Shown: positions 24,601-36,689 of the stretch, one piece after another
How positions within the stretch are numbered: position 1 is the first letter of the stretch
Layout: the number at the start of each line of letters is the position of its first letter
Source: Erythroxylum novogranatense
Lineage: Eukaryota; Streptophyta; Magnoliopsida; Malpighiales; Erythroxylaceae
Direction: 5' to 3'
Length of the DNA stretch: 64,000 nt
Assembly: GCA_029891385.1 (NCBI GenBank)
Contig: CM057232.1
Coordinates: forward strand, 61,875,824-61,939,823
The notes under the pieces: generated by a model
Seen by the model: only the letters and a program-made list of their open reading frames with translations
Databases searched by the model: none
What the model was told of the DNA's origin: nothing
Made by a program: the position numbers and the translations under genes

Positions 24601-25089
24601 ATTGTTATTATGTTCCTGTCATCACAAGAAACATTATTTCTATTCCATGTTGGACATGAATGGTTATGTTTTCAATATTAAGAATAATAGTTGTTCTTTT
24701 TATAAAGATGAAATTTATTATGGATCTGGTATGCTTACAAATGGTTTGTATGAATTAGATCTTAAAAGACCAATTCTTCAAATAAATAGCAAGAAAAGAA
24801 GATTAAGTGACCAGAATCTTTCTTATTTATGGAATTGTAGGATAGGTCATATTCATGAAACAAGAATTACCAAGTTACATAAAGAAGGATATTTAGATCC
24901 TTTCGATTATGAATCATATGAAACTTGTGAATCTTGTTTAAAGGATAAAATGACTAAACTTCCTTTTAGTGGAAAGGGACAACGTACTAATGAGTTGTTA
25001 GAGCTTATAAATTCAGATGTATATGGCCCTATGTCTACTCAAGCTAGAGGAGGATTTTCATATTTCATAATATTCACAGATGACCATTC
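24575..25089 (+). pseudogene. Copia A GAG-pre-integrase and integrase start, truncated
   Basis: The reading LELNNCYYVPVITRNIIS is followed by the GAG-pre-integrase part (LYELDLKRPI) and the zinc-binding WNCRIGH...CESC (about 24832-24936). The first His of the usual HHCC set is Asn. The integrase core begins with ELLELINSDVYGP (first catalytic Asp) and stops after FIIFTDDHS at 25089, where another LTR starts. The second Asp and the Glu of the DDE triad are absent. Confidence 0.88.
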
Positions 25090-26910
25090 TGTTGGAGTTA
25101 TGTAAACATAGTACCCTGGAAAGCAAGTGTATTTACATGTAACTTTATCTTCTTCAATTACAGTTTTGTAATGAAAATATTTATTATTAATAAAACAAAA
25201 GAGTTTGGTTTTATCTGTATGAGCATTATATATCTGGTCATAAGGTACCAAGATTATTTTGTAAGTAATATATATATATACATAGAGATGTATGGGAAAC
25301 ATGTATATTATTAGAATCTGAATTAATTGATTCATAGTTGAACAATCAAGTTGGTCGCTTGATTATGGTTTAGACTGTAGTGTTGCGATTTATCTCCATA
25401 TAAGTAAAGGAGTTTACTTCAAGGGAATGATGAGTTTCATATCATGATAGTAGTTGACTATCGATAATGACACTATTAAATGAATCTAGAATTAAATATG
25501 TTTTCAAGAATAAACTGAGTCGTTACTTTAATCTTAAAACATACAACTTAAGCATTCGCTTATTATGAACCATAATCTTGATGAGTGGTGAACTCATATA
25601 TGTTTCATTATAATTCTTGATATGATCGGAATGGATTTTTACAGAGTATTAATCCAGTGTCTGCATGTTGGAATTATTAATTGAAACATGTATCAGGGAA
25701 CATTCACTCAAAAAAGAGTTTATAGTGTTATCGTCTCTTCTAGATGTTTTAAGGAGATTTGGTGATTAAACTGGCGCCAGTAGTTTGATGGACTAGCTAC
25801 CCATCAAGTCTTAACACTGAGATGAGATCTTATGTGTTAATCACCATATAAAGTAAAATGAGAGATCTAGAAGGAAAAACCAACATAAGGGCAAAACGGT
25901 AATTTTACCCTTTGTTGTGGGGATGGCTATAATAAGGTTCTAAATAGGGTTTGTAATTGGACATATTCTCATAATATTTAATAATTCAAGAGTTCAACTA
26001 ATTGTCTTTAGTGGAATGACATTTAGTTAATAAGCTAGAGTTAATTCCAATGAGATTGAATTAATTCTAGGCATATTGGAGCTTTAATTATCAAAGTCCA
26101 ATAAGATTTCCCACTTTGCTTTAAGGAAGGTTATCAAGCTAAGTAAGAAATATAAATGGAGGTTAATTAGAAGCCCATAATTGAATCTTGGGCTTGGTCT
26201 AATTAAAAAAGCCCAAATGTACATTTAGTAATCGGCTTGGTTTTTGGTTTAATGTAATTAATTAGATTAATTATATTAAAACAATTTTTTTTAATAAGAA
26301 GATAGCAATTTCGGTTATTCCTAGGTTAAATGTGTAACCACACATTTGACATTAAAATGCTAAATAAAGATGGTCTTTATTATGGTTAATCATCATTAAA
26401 TAGAGTTATGAACTTACCATTAAATGATTTAATGGTTGTCTTTTAATGTTGGCTTGTAACCTATTTGCATGGTAGGCAAGAAAGAGTTCTTGCATGTTCT
26501 TTACACCTTCTCTCCTTTCATGAAAGAGAGAATCGAAAATACAAATTGAAAGAGTTTCAATTTTTCTTCTTTTTCTTCTAAGAAAATCTCCTCCAAACAT
26601 TTCTTCTCCTTTCCCACCAAAGGATTTTGTTAACCTAATTGTCCTTGAAGAACAGGTGGTAAATCTAATTGGTTGAGGATACTACAACAAGGAGAAAGTA
26701 GATTGCTAAAGGAAAAGAGTCAAAGGCAAAGGATTTGGATACACGAAAAAGGAGAGGATAGCGCAGCAAGGATTTAAAGCTGTAGCGAAGGAATCGGTAA
26801 TACTCCTGATCTTGTTTATATTTTATTATCCTCATACCGTATCATGTATGGATTGGCATGTTGATTTGGATTTAATACATATACAGGGTCTTAATTTCTG
26901 TTTCATAGAA
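25090..26910 (+). mobile_element. Copia-like LTR interrupting copia A integrase
   Basis: It starts TGTTGGAGTTATG within an integrase codon, with a tail-signal-like region (aataaaac, about 25190), many features of a copia LTR and a 3' part ending about ...cagggtcttaatttctgtttca (26885-26908). No primer site follows; CACTA-1 coding text begins at once, so the right junction is a truncation. I saw no target duplication (left flank CATTC). Open frames in it are not coding. Confidence 0.45.
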
Positions 26911-26914
26911 TGCT

Positions 26915-27705
26915 TTCTAGGCTTGAACCTAGATTGACTATAAAATTTGCACTCTTGTAATTCTACATCATCTTCCTAATACGACATACATTCAAATTTG
27001 TGACAATCAATTTTTTCAACAGGCAAACCAAGACCCCTAATAAGTTTCTTTATATTGTACAAACTATCAAACATTGTATGATTAGTAGGCAATAATTCAT
27101 TATACCATCCAAAAATTTTATCAAAACTATGATAAGAAATATTCCCTGTAGACTTTATGTTCAATATTTAAGCAATTGAAGACCACTGAGTTATTGTCTC
27201 ATAATTTGACCATAATTCTTGGTCAACTGAGTGTAATAAGTCACAAATTGTTTTGTATGTGGGTTTGGAACTTCTTTAGGATTTTCTATATTTATCTGAA
27301 AAATATAACTGGCTATATCATAAACCATTTGCACGTAAGGATTTCAGTTACACTCACATTATTTATTTTAAATCCAATCCCCTCTTCAAACTCATCCATA
27401 TGTACTAACGAGTTTACTTTATTACCCCTTGAGGTTCTACAAAACAATGGCTCCTCATGTCGTGTCCACTTAAAATAATTTGGAACAAACCCTTTTGTCA
27501 GCAAATGGCCATTCACTTCATCAATAGGAAGGAAATGAATATGTTTGCGTCTTTTACTTGGACATCTGATCTTTAGGCCATCCATATATCTATGTTGACT
27601 ACATACATACTGAATAAAAACTTCAACTCCTTTAACAAACTCAGGATTAATGAAACCTTCAGGTGTTAATCATCTATACATCCAAGATCTATCAATATTA
27701 CTCAT
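26915..27705 (-). pseudogene. CACTA-1 transposase N-terminus (Transpos_assoc domain and start of TNP2)
   Basis: From ATG at 27705 (minus) the reading is MSNIDRSWMYR, a stop, then LTPEGFINPEFVKGVEVFI. Next comes MDGLKIRCPSKRRKHIHF (27585-) with HLLTKGFVPNYFKWTRHEE. This is the plant transposase-associated domain that precedes TNP2. After a likely intron, 27164-26976 reads SLYNIKKLIRGLGLPVEKIDCHKFECM, then a stop, then ELQECKFYSQSRFKP, matching the start of TNP2 with its Cys pairs. The catalytic part is missing, cut at about 26915. The relevant DNA transposase family is En/Spm. Confidence 0.88.
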
Positions 27706-27822
27706 TTCTACAAAACTATTAATTTAAAAAAGTGATTTCATAGTTAGTATCCTTCCTGTCTCCTAATTTTATAGAACATCTAAACTTTATATGACATCCC
27801 CTAATTATTAATCAATCGAATT

Positions 27823-29045
27823 AATTACCTACAATTGATGCCAATTCTATGGTGTGTGGCATTGTTTACACATGTGAATCAAGAAAGCAAGTTCTCATAG
27901 TGACTCTTAGGCTCGTGGAATTTTTCATCGACAAGCCTCACGGGAGTTACGTCATAGGTTTCTAGCCTATATATCATCCTAGGGGCTTATTATGCAAAGA
28001 ATTGTCTTGTCTATTAAACCTAGAAATTTTTTATGTTAATACTAAATTTACATTAATCACATTCAAGTTAAAGTATTTATATTTGAATTAATCACCTAAA
28101 ATTGATTTCAAGACTATGGTACATGGTGTTGTTTACACCTGTGAATCATGAAAGTAAGTTTTTGCTATGACTCTTAGATTGGTGGAAATTTTCACCGATA
28201 AGCCTTACGGGAGCTGCATCATGGGTTTCTAGCCTGTATACCATCCTAAGGGTTTATTTTGCAAAGAACCGTTTTGTCTATTAAACCTATGAATTTCTTG
28301 TGTTAATACTAAGTTTGAATTAATCACATTGAAATTTAAGTATTTATGTTTGAATTAATCACCTACAATTGATTTCAATACTATGGTACGTGATAGTGTT
28401 TACACTTGTGAATCAAGAAAGCAAGTTCTTGCTATAACTCCTAGGCTCGTGGAAAATTTCACCGATAAGTCTCACGAGAGCTGCATCACATGTTTCCTCC
28501 CTATATTCCATCCTAGGGTTTTATTATGCAAAGAACTATCTTGACTATTAAACCTATCAATTTCTTATGTTAATACTAAGTCTGACTTAATCACATTGAA
28601 GTTGAAGTATTTATGTTTAAATTAATCACCTATAATTGATTTCAATACTATGGTATGTGGCATTGTTTACACCTGTGAATCAAGAAAGCAACTTCTTACT
28701 ATGACTCTTAAAAGCATCATGGGAGATGCATCATGAGTTTCTAGCCTATATATACCGTCTTAGGCAATTGTTATGCAAAGAACTATCTTATCTATTAAAC
28801 CTATGAATTTCTTATGTCAATACTAAGTTTGAATTAATCACATTGAAGTTGAAAGTATTTATATTTGAGTTAATCACCTACAATTGATTTCAATACTAAT
28901 GTTACATGACATTGTTCACACTTGTGAATCAAGAAAGCAAAATTTTGTTGTGACTCCTAGGCTCATGGATTTTTCACCAATAAGCATCACTAGAAGTGCA
29001 TAATGGGTTTCTAGCCTATATGTCGTACTAGGAACTTAATTATGC
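27823..29045. repeat. 267-bp tandem array upstream of CACTA-1 transposase
   Basis: Units start with aatcacctacaattgatttc or variants at 27823, 28090, 28357, 28624 and 28872, giving periods of 267, 267, 267 and 248. Shared blocks include tttacacctgtgaatcaagaaagc, gctcgtgga..ttcaccgataag, cacgggagctgcatcatggg and tatgcaaagaa. Unit 4 has a short deletion and unit 5 is cut at about 29045. It lies 120 bases 5' of the transposase start. Confidence 0.9.
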
Positions 29046-30485
29046 CTCAAATCATCTATAAGATCTCAAACTCATCCAACATACAATAAGTACTTAAACT
29101 ATTAAAGAAGAACATAAACACTCATCAATGATTATAAGAATATTCTAAACAATAACAGAAAATTAAGAACTCCTTTGAATTAACATAAAACCCAAATGCA
29201 TTAGAATCATATTATTAAGGCAATACATATGGTAAACATGAGTTGGACGACTTGCCTGGATGGATGGACAACTCTAGACTACAAAGAAGAAGGATGAGTG
29301 ATACCCTTCAACACAATATAGGGCCTGCAAAAAGAATATTTCGTACTTAATACACTACACTTGTTCAATAGTTTTGTTATATTTTTAATATATTAAAACA
29401 AGAAAATCAAAAAATAATATTGTTTATTTTGAAACAGAAATATGTGGACTTTCAGTGGGAGTAATGTTAAAAATATTGCTAAACCAAACCAATCCCGACT
29501 TGATTAGTTTAATCTATCTATAAAACCATACATGATATTATAAAATATTCTAATTATAATTTTCATTTTGATAATTGACACGAGTATCGTTGAAAGAATT
29601 TGACTTAAAACAATATAAAAGAAAGGTAAATTATTGAAAATAAAAAGACTTTGTGAATTCTCTTTATTATTTATATATCAAAATTTTAAATATATATAAT
29701 TAACAAAAATTATTGTCAATAACAATAATAAAAATTAACCTAATAATTTAAATAATCTTTAAACCTTTATAAAACTAGTCTTTCATCAAAATTAATCAAT
29801 TATCTAATAGCAAATTAAATTACACAATTTAAGTTATCAAAGGTATAGCAAATTGTTTTACATTTTCATCCTACTAATCTTAGGTTTCTTCTTTGAATCT
29901 TTCCTTAAATCTGTAAAATTTGTAATAAGCCTAGGTAATTATTTAGATGAGCATGATTAGGTGCCTAACACCTTCCCTATCTTGCAGTCAATCCCTAAAC
30001 TTTCATTCTTAAATTAGGACTTTATAGTTCCTTTTCTTTTAGAACAAGAATAAACTTAAAGAGTGAACAAATAATGGCATCCAATAAGTCTTTTTTTTCT
30101 CCAAGTCTGACTGCACCGAAACAAGAAATTAAATAGTTAGAGCTATCCACATTCCATAATGGTTATTTGAAATATAAAACGAAGCCAACAGTCTAAAATG
30201 AGTGAATTAATGACATTACTTAAGCAAAAGAAACCCTTTTTCTATAAGTTGGAAATAGAATGATGAAAACCAATAAAATATACCATTTCCTTTCCTTTAA
30301 TTGAGCGAATGTGAGCATATAATTCGTATGACCCTACAATTTAGTGTCATAATAAAGAACTGAAAAAAAATTAAAATAATTACGTTAATTTTAAATGGAA
30401 TGTAAATAATGTTTCTAATATCAATAATAAGTGTAGAATAATAAAATATGATAATTAACTTGTGAAAATTAAATCTAAAATTTAT
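29046..30485. other. No gene; CACTA-1 5' region with an Ogre-like LTR scrap
   Basis: About 29220-29320 (minus) has possible small exons with AG/GT borders, as in a 5' untranslated region. At 29970-30000 aggtgcctaacaccttccc is a phrase familiar from Ogre/Tat LTRs. The rest is AT-rich and unassigned. Confidence 0.35.
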
Positions 30486-30489
30486 TATT

Positions 30490-30775
30490 GCATAGGAAAC
30501 CTTAAAGTCAAAAAATCTTGAAATTTTGTGTGAGCATCTCTTTTGGCTACAAATAAGGAGAGATATAAAGAAAATATGTGAAAGATGTATTACTTATAAA
30601 TAGGCTAAATATCAAGTGCAATCCCATAAATAGGTAGATTTGTTAATGAATTTTTCTTTAGGTTTATCTAGTTCTAGAAATGATAAGGATTCAATATTTG
30701 TAGTACTAGGTAGGTTTTTTAAATTGGAACACTCATTATAAGTCAAAAAGTCAATGATGCATTCTACATAACTTA
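30490..30775 (+). pseudogene. Gypsy integrase fragment
   Basis: Read in pieces, this gives HLFWLQIRRDIKKICERCITY (zinc-binding H2C2 part, about 30535-30600), AKYQVQSHK, then VDLLMNFSLGLSSSRNDKD and SIFVVLGRFFKLEHS (about 30628-30740). These match the integrase start of chromovirus-type Ty3/gypsy elements, including the first catalytic region (normally MDF, here MNF). It has stops and frameshifts and is cut on both sides. Confidence 0.75.
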
Positions 30776-30779
30776 ATTG

Positions 30780-31700
30780 TTTGTTCTAAATTGTTTTACC
30801 ACAAGTGCAAAATGTAATTATAGCTAACAATGGAAGTACAGATCAATCCCATAAGGATTCTTGATTAACTACCCACTATCTATAAACATAGCAAGATTTA
30901 TCAACATTTATAGATTATTGGATAAATAAAATATAGTAACATTCTAAATACTAATGCAAAGAAATAGTCAAGAATGTACCAAACTATAAATTAGCTAGAT
31001 TTAGGTTAGGTTCCCCTGAGTCTTTACTATATTTAGTTTCACTATTGGTTAATAAATTATTCTAGTTCTTGTACTAGTAATAGTTCCTAATTTTGAATAT
31101 ATTCTCGCTTGAGACATATAATACCTATTCAAAGTGTAATCAACTAAAATCCTTTTGAATCTAGAAATCCTAAAAATAATTTAATTCATTCTATAAACAC
31201 TTTGATAGAATTTATCTTAATCTAAAAGATCTTGTGGATTTCTTTTAAATAGCTAAATACTTTATTCTCTTTATTCATGTTGTGAACTAAACATATATCT
31301 CAACTTTCAAATCTTAATTTTAAATCTATTAATGAATCTTTCACCTTTGCTACTTGATTTAATAAATGTAAAAGCATGAATAAATCATAGTAAAACTACA
31401 ATTTCATTAAACCAAAGAATCAATTAGAGTATATCACATCCTAGGTTTTTCCCACCTAAATCTTTATCAATATTAGTTCATAAACACATAAAGAATATCA
31501 ACATAAAAACAATAAAGAAAACAATATAAAAAGTCATGTTCTTGAATCTTAAAATCTCCAAAGAATTGTTGAATCCTTCCTCTATCTCCAAAGAATGGTG
31601 AACTCTTGATCAAGAATAATGGAATATAGTTTCAAAGTGACTTTTTGATGTTTTCTTGGCCAAAATAGCCTCTCTTTTATACCTCATTCACTTGCTAAAA
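30780..31700 (-). repeat. Gypsy (Tat-like) LTR fragment
   Basis: On the minus strand the end reads gattgatctgtacttccatt and attttgcacttgtgg, close in style to the Tat-type LTR end at 48289-48370. It adjoins the plus-strand integrase fragment, so it is a separate insertion. A short run of ccactccactacactacac follows at 31788-31812. Ends are not found. Confidence 0.45.
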
Positions 31701-31719
31701 CCAAAATCCTAAGTTTTAA

Positions 31720-32121
31720 TAAGCTATATTTTTTTGTTTCCCAATTCACGACCGAGATACCACTCCCTTGTAAGCTCCACTCCACTCCACTACACTACAC
31801 TATACTAAACCATAAAAACTGAAAATAAAGAACTAAAATGATTTTTTCAATGTAGGAATGATTCATTTTTTCATTATACAAACTTGTATCAAAGGTATAA
31901 CACTCCCATCATTTAAGGGACTAGATTTCTATCAACTTATATTATGTAGAACACACCCATACAATAAACATTAACATAATAGGCATTTCATCAAACACCT
32001 CACATGCATAAGAAATTCATCGCAACATCACAACCAAAATAACATCTTGTCCTTTCAACCACTAACATTTATACCTTAAAATTGTCTTCCAATTTCAGAA
32101 TACTCAAATAAACAAAATTTA
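31720..32121. other. Unassigned AT-rich sequence of CACTA-1
   Basis: I see no coding or RNA gene here; apart from the short ccact/cacta run it is plain AT-rich sequence. Confidence 0.3.
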
Positions 32122-32379
32122 TTAAACACCCAAACTTTCATCCAACATCACACGAAAAAAAAGAGTTGAAAGGTTACAAAAATACCTCCGCCGAAGGACA
32201 CAATGATCGTAGCCAGAGAAGACACATGTCAATAAGTAGAAGAGGAATCCACGATAGAGAAACTGGAGAGAAGAAAATTGCTTAAGAAAATGTAGGGGAG
32301 AGAAGCAGGGTTGAAAGGGAAGATGCAGGGACAAAAAAGGCTTTCGGGTGAGTTTGACACCAAACGACGTTGTTTTCAT
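32122..32379 (-). promoter_or_regulatory. CT-rich 5' untranslated exon of CACTA-1
   Basis: The minus strand is CT-rich (cttcccttt, cttctctccc, cttctctcc) and ends in cggcggag|gtattt, a splice donor at about 32190. The same arrangement, TIR then CT-rich exon then donor, occurs in CACTA-2 at 56158-56356. The open frame here (85 codons) is probably not protein coding. Confidence 0.4.
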
Positions 32380-32719
32380 TTTATTTAAAACGATGAATTT
32401 ATCAATGACATTTATCTTAAAAATTTACCGATGAAAAATTTTTTTCCAAAAAAATTTTTCTTCAATAAGCTCAAAAAAAATTTATTCCACTAACAATTCC
32501 TGCCTTCTTTACCTACTGGGATTTAATAACATCGCTAAAGTCTATTGAAAATTTTGCTAGGATGATTTCTCTCCATATTTACCAATGGATAGTACTACCA
32601 TCGTTAAATAAAAATTTTCTTATCAATGTTACTGAAGGAAATTGATTTCCATCAGTAATTTACTATGGTTTTATTTCTGTCGGTAATTTTCCATCGCTAA
32701 TTCCTACTTTTTTTGTAGT
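32380..32719 (-). mobile_element. CACTA-1 5' terminal inverted repeat and subterminal repeats
   Basis: Reading minus from 32719: CACTACAAAAAAAGTAGGAA, the standard start of a CACTA element. It is followed by several ttaccgatgg/ttaccgacag-like motifs (32675-32700, 32640-32660, 32575-32600 and 32425-32440) that serve as transposase-binding sites in this family. The base triplet outside is aca. The other terminus was not found. Confidence 0.8.
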
Positions 32720-33695
32720 GACATAACCATCTTATTAAAATTTATTCTTTTGAGTACATAGCTTCCAAATTCTCTTTATTGAAAGACTTTCTTCATGATT
32801 CTTATTGAGTTTAACCTAAGTCCCCCATTCTCCTTATACAAGCATAAGTATGTGAATTTAACTCCCCTTGATATTTTATCTTATAGATTAAATCATAAAA
32901 AGTTACTTTATAACATCTCAATTGATTGTATTATCTTTTGAAAGTGCTAGGTGTGAGCTCCAATAGATGTTAAAATTAGATTGAATAGAGTTAGTTAGTT
33001 GCATTTTGCCTCTATATGTTAAGTCTATTATACCAACTTCTAAGTATATTATAAAATGGAGTCAATTAGTGGTTTGTATTTAGAAAAGGATATACCTTCT
33101 ACAATTATATTGATCTCCAAATTTTTTAATAAATTTGCTTATGCATAAAATCAATTGTTATCTAATGCGTGTTGGATGCACCAAAAATTTGACCTAACTC
33201 TACATAATTAATTTTGTAGTAATGGTAAGAAAGGATCGTATATATAGAGAGTGCTTGACTAGAGTTTGTATTGGGTAGTCAATGTATTAAGATGATGGTT
33301 TTAGATAAATCCAATTAATTTAATTGAATAAAATCAAACTATGACAACAAATTAAATTTAACAAATTAAAGTTGGAATGAGTAATAAATGAATTTAAACC
33401 TAGTTCTTGGTTTAATGTTTCCTTTATATAAATATGCATAATCAAGTATAACTTTTTCTTATCTCTCTCCTTGAAATTATTAACCATTGATTAACAACAA
33501 ACTCTATTAATCCCAATTTTTCTTAGAGTATAACTAATTAAAATTAGATATTTAATTATATATACAGATCTAATTGTCAGAGAACTAGAATGAGCTCTCT
33601 AGATTTAGTGCGATAATAACTTAAGAATTAGATACTCTAATCGACTTTTAATTATGTTTTTATTAGTGTTTGTATGTGTTTTACGTGTTTGATTG
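32720..33695. other. Unassigned AT-rich sequence
   Basis: There is no gene-like frame, tRNA or recognised repeat by eye. It may be decayed retroelement sequence. Confidence 0.3.
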
Positions 33696-33699
33696 GTTT

Positions 33700-34560
33700 A
33701 GAACAAGACCCTAATCTTCATTTTATGTTTTAAGAGGTGTTTGATGTGTTTGTGAGTGTATAGAAACAAAAAATGTGAAGAAAAAAGATCTTGGATGCAT
33801 TTAACCATGCCATGATCGTGGCAGGCAAATAAGGATTGCACTGCATAGGGCTCTGTCATGATTGTAGTCATGCAGGCCATGATTATGGCCCCATTCAACA
33901 CATTGTTATCATTAGAGATAAGTAACTTTTGCAAACCTTTACTTTTCCATACTCGTATTGCCTAACTATAATTGGTTTGAAAAGAGGACCTGCATTCCCA
34001 AAAGAATCCCACCATAGTGGTGTTCCTTGCCTTTGCTCTTTCTTGTAGAGTCGGTTCTTATGGCTACAATGGAATGACTATCTAGAGAAGTTCTTAAAGG
34101 GGTGTAGAGTAAGGAGGATTTAGACTTACCAACCACTATTTTCCAAGTATTAGGGCGTAGCGGAGTCTAACTAGAGGTTGTTGAAGTTCGAGCGGAAGGC
34201 AAAGGCTGAGGGTAAGTTTGTTACACTGGGTTGCTTATCCATTTTTGAGGTGAGTTTATATCAAAGGAGGTAAAAGACAATTTTACCATAAAAGTTGTTT
34301 TAAAAATTAGTTACTTAGTAAGGTAAGTATGGAGTGCAGAAAGGTTGTAAAGATTAAAAGGTCCTTAGTTTTGGGCGAGTGAGGGAAAGAAGGAATACCA
34401 GGGGAAGGTTGATAGTAAGCTTAGGGAGGATAGGGGTAGGTAGGAGAAGAAGACAAATGGAAAGAGAAGTAAGGCTTAGAAGATAGAGTTGTTCTTTGAT
34501 CACTAAAGCTTCCATAACTTTAGCTTGCAAGAGAACTTAGGCTTGATACACTAATTGTTA
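33700..34560 (+). repeat. Gypsy LTR-like fragment with palindrome cluster
   Basis: The text holds short palindromes at 33809-33822, 33857-33872 and 33875-33890. It continues into a phrase typical of chromovirus LTRs (agggcgtagcggagtctaac...gagggtaagtttg, about 34150-34215) with a splice donor. No ends were identified. Confidence 0.45.
33809..33890. repeat. Palindrome cluster CCATGATNNTGG
   Basis: GCCA-TGATCG-TGGC (33809-33822), CATGA-TTGTAG-TCATG (33857-33872) and GGCCAT-GATT-ATGGCC (33875-33890). The last has perfect 6-base arms. All are built around catgat. Confidence 0.7.
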
Positions 34561-34739
34561 GGGAATTTGGGGTATACATTGACACCCCAATTGTAGAGAC
34601 CTTCTTATAATCCTTTTGATTGTATGCATAATTTTCCTTTCACTTAAGACCTCCGTTCCATTTTAATAGTTATTTGTATGGAATTGTTATGTTTGAACAA
34701 GATATAAATAGGGACATTAATGGAACGTGTATTTACACA

Positions 34740-36202
34740 TTACGTATAACTACACCAATTCCCAATTCATAAACAATCATATTCAATTCACATCACATAA
34801 ATCTTTTGAAATACAATTATATTATTAAGAACACATTCATCTTTGAACATACCATTCAGTTTAACGTTAGACACATTATTAATTAATCACACATTCTTTA
34901 GGTAACAATCCATCCTCAATTAACAATCCATAACTAAATTGACTTTTACTTAATTAATCTATCCTCAATTTAAGTTCATTTTACACCTTAAACAAGTCCA
35001 ATTAAGTCCTAACGTACCAAATAAAAAGCCCTAACCTAATATAATTCAACAATTGCATAAAACCAAGTTTTTCAACTTCCTAACCATTTCCATGACCGTA
35101 GGAATGTGCCTTATAAATCCTATGATCATGGATGAGTGAATCGAAGGTTCACTCACCCACAAGCTTTAAACTACTTCCAAAACTTATCTCCTTCATACAC
35201 CTTCAACACCCCTTCATTGTAGTTCATCAATTCCACTTTAATTCCACCTTATCCATGTCTCAATTCCTCATCAAATACATGTTCAAAACCAATTCAAAAA
35301 TCATCCATTCAGGATCTCACAATCAGTGATCTTGCAAGTATCAACATCTAAAGCAAATCCTATAAAACAAGTATCATGTTCCAGACCTCGATTCTTGATC
35401 AATGCAATACCTATTATGGCCAATTTAGGCATCATATAATTCACATTATAGCATCAAATCAAGTTTAGCATTCCCTTACGTTCTTAACTTCAAATTCCTA
35501 CTCCAACGAATAAGCCAATCAAACCCCTTCATGCAACCAACACAAGTCCAAGATCAAGGTAGATGTAGGATGATCTTAACACTAAGATGATAACAACATA
35601 GAAGGTAGTATAAAGTAGCTTCCTTGATGCAGTGTCATGCAAGGATTCTTAAAAGTTGATGACCCAAAATCAAACAAAAACTCTAGGAGATGTGAGTTAG
35701 AAAGTTTAGATGGAGAGAGTGCAAGATGGTGAAGAATGAGCAAAACAGAAATTACTCCATCAGAAACTTATCTCATCCAATGGTAGATGTCATCAAATTG
35801 TAATAGAATATGTCACTATTCATGTTCTTCATTTATCCCATATGGGAGCTGCCAAATGTCACTAATATATTACGTTGTCTCTCACTTATTGCTGCCACTT
35901 GTCAATTTATTAACTATGCCATTTCTCAATGCCTTAGCTATGCCAAATGTCATTCAATGTATAGGCCTAGTCATCCAATTTTCATGTACCTACTTATCTT
36001 GCCACTTGACATTTTCCTAATCCAAATGTACATTTTAATACCTTAATTTCATAATATTAATTCCAAATCACTAAGTATGATCCATTAAACCAAAATTCAA
36101 GTCATATGCATTTCTCAATCATATCACAATTTTAACACCTATCATATATGTACTATCATGAACACGTAACATTCCAACTAGGGTACAATTTGGGGCCTTA
36201 CA
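34740..36202 (-). repeat. Gypsy LTR, probably partial
   Basis: On the minus strand it begins TGTAAGGCCCCAAATTGTACC at 36202, a usual start for chromovirus LTRs. It contains tgacatttggcat-like text (35935-35960) and a gattcactcatcc region (35125-35150). The left end is uncertain. Open frames of 60-80 codons here lie antisense to the LTR and have no support. Confidence 0.55.
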
Positions 36203-36689
36203 ATCTTACTTATGACATCCATGGAATTATTGAACGTGGGTATCTCATGTTTTTTAGTTTTGTAAATTTCAATATGAACCATCTTTATATAGAAATATTT
36301 GTTTATATAATTGGTGTTGTATGGACAAACCTACTCTTTTAATTTTTTCATGGAAAGGTAATTTTGTTCTAAAAACAAAACTAAGCAAAAAATGTGTACA
36401 ATCTACAGATGATGGGATTGTTTTTGTAACATACTAAAGCCTTTATTTGTGTTTCGAGTATTTAGACTTATCAAATCAATTTATTGGAATCGATAAATTT
36501 GATGGCCATAAGGAACAGCTGTTATAGATTCCTAGACATTCTTAACCTTCATTTAGGCTTAGTAATCAACACTTCCTTTTGGTTTCAAAGTCTAAAACAA
36601 GAAATCGAAACCTAAGTTTGATAGGTGTAATTATGGAAATTTTCCATTATTTAGTTTCCGTCCCCTTTTACTTTAAATGCATTATTTCT
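36203..36689. other. Unassigned sequence between LTR fragments
   Basis: I recognise no gene or repeat. A 64-codon frame (36148-36342) overlaps the LTR end and looks accidental. Confidence 0.3.

Noticed and set aside
26667..26690. Left terminus of CACTA-1 at tactacaacaagg
   Set aside because: It lacks the leading C and the usual subterminal repeats, and it lies inside the copia-like LTR, not beyond the transposase text.
27823..29045. Possible tandem non-coding RNA genes or CRISPR
   Set aside because: 267-bp direct repeats without spacers, no RNA-gene boxes seen; a satellite-like array is the simpler reading.
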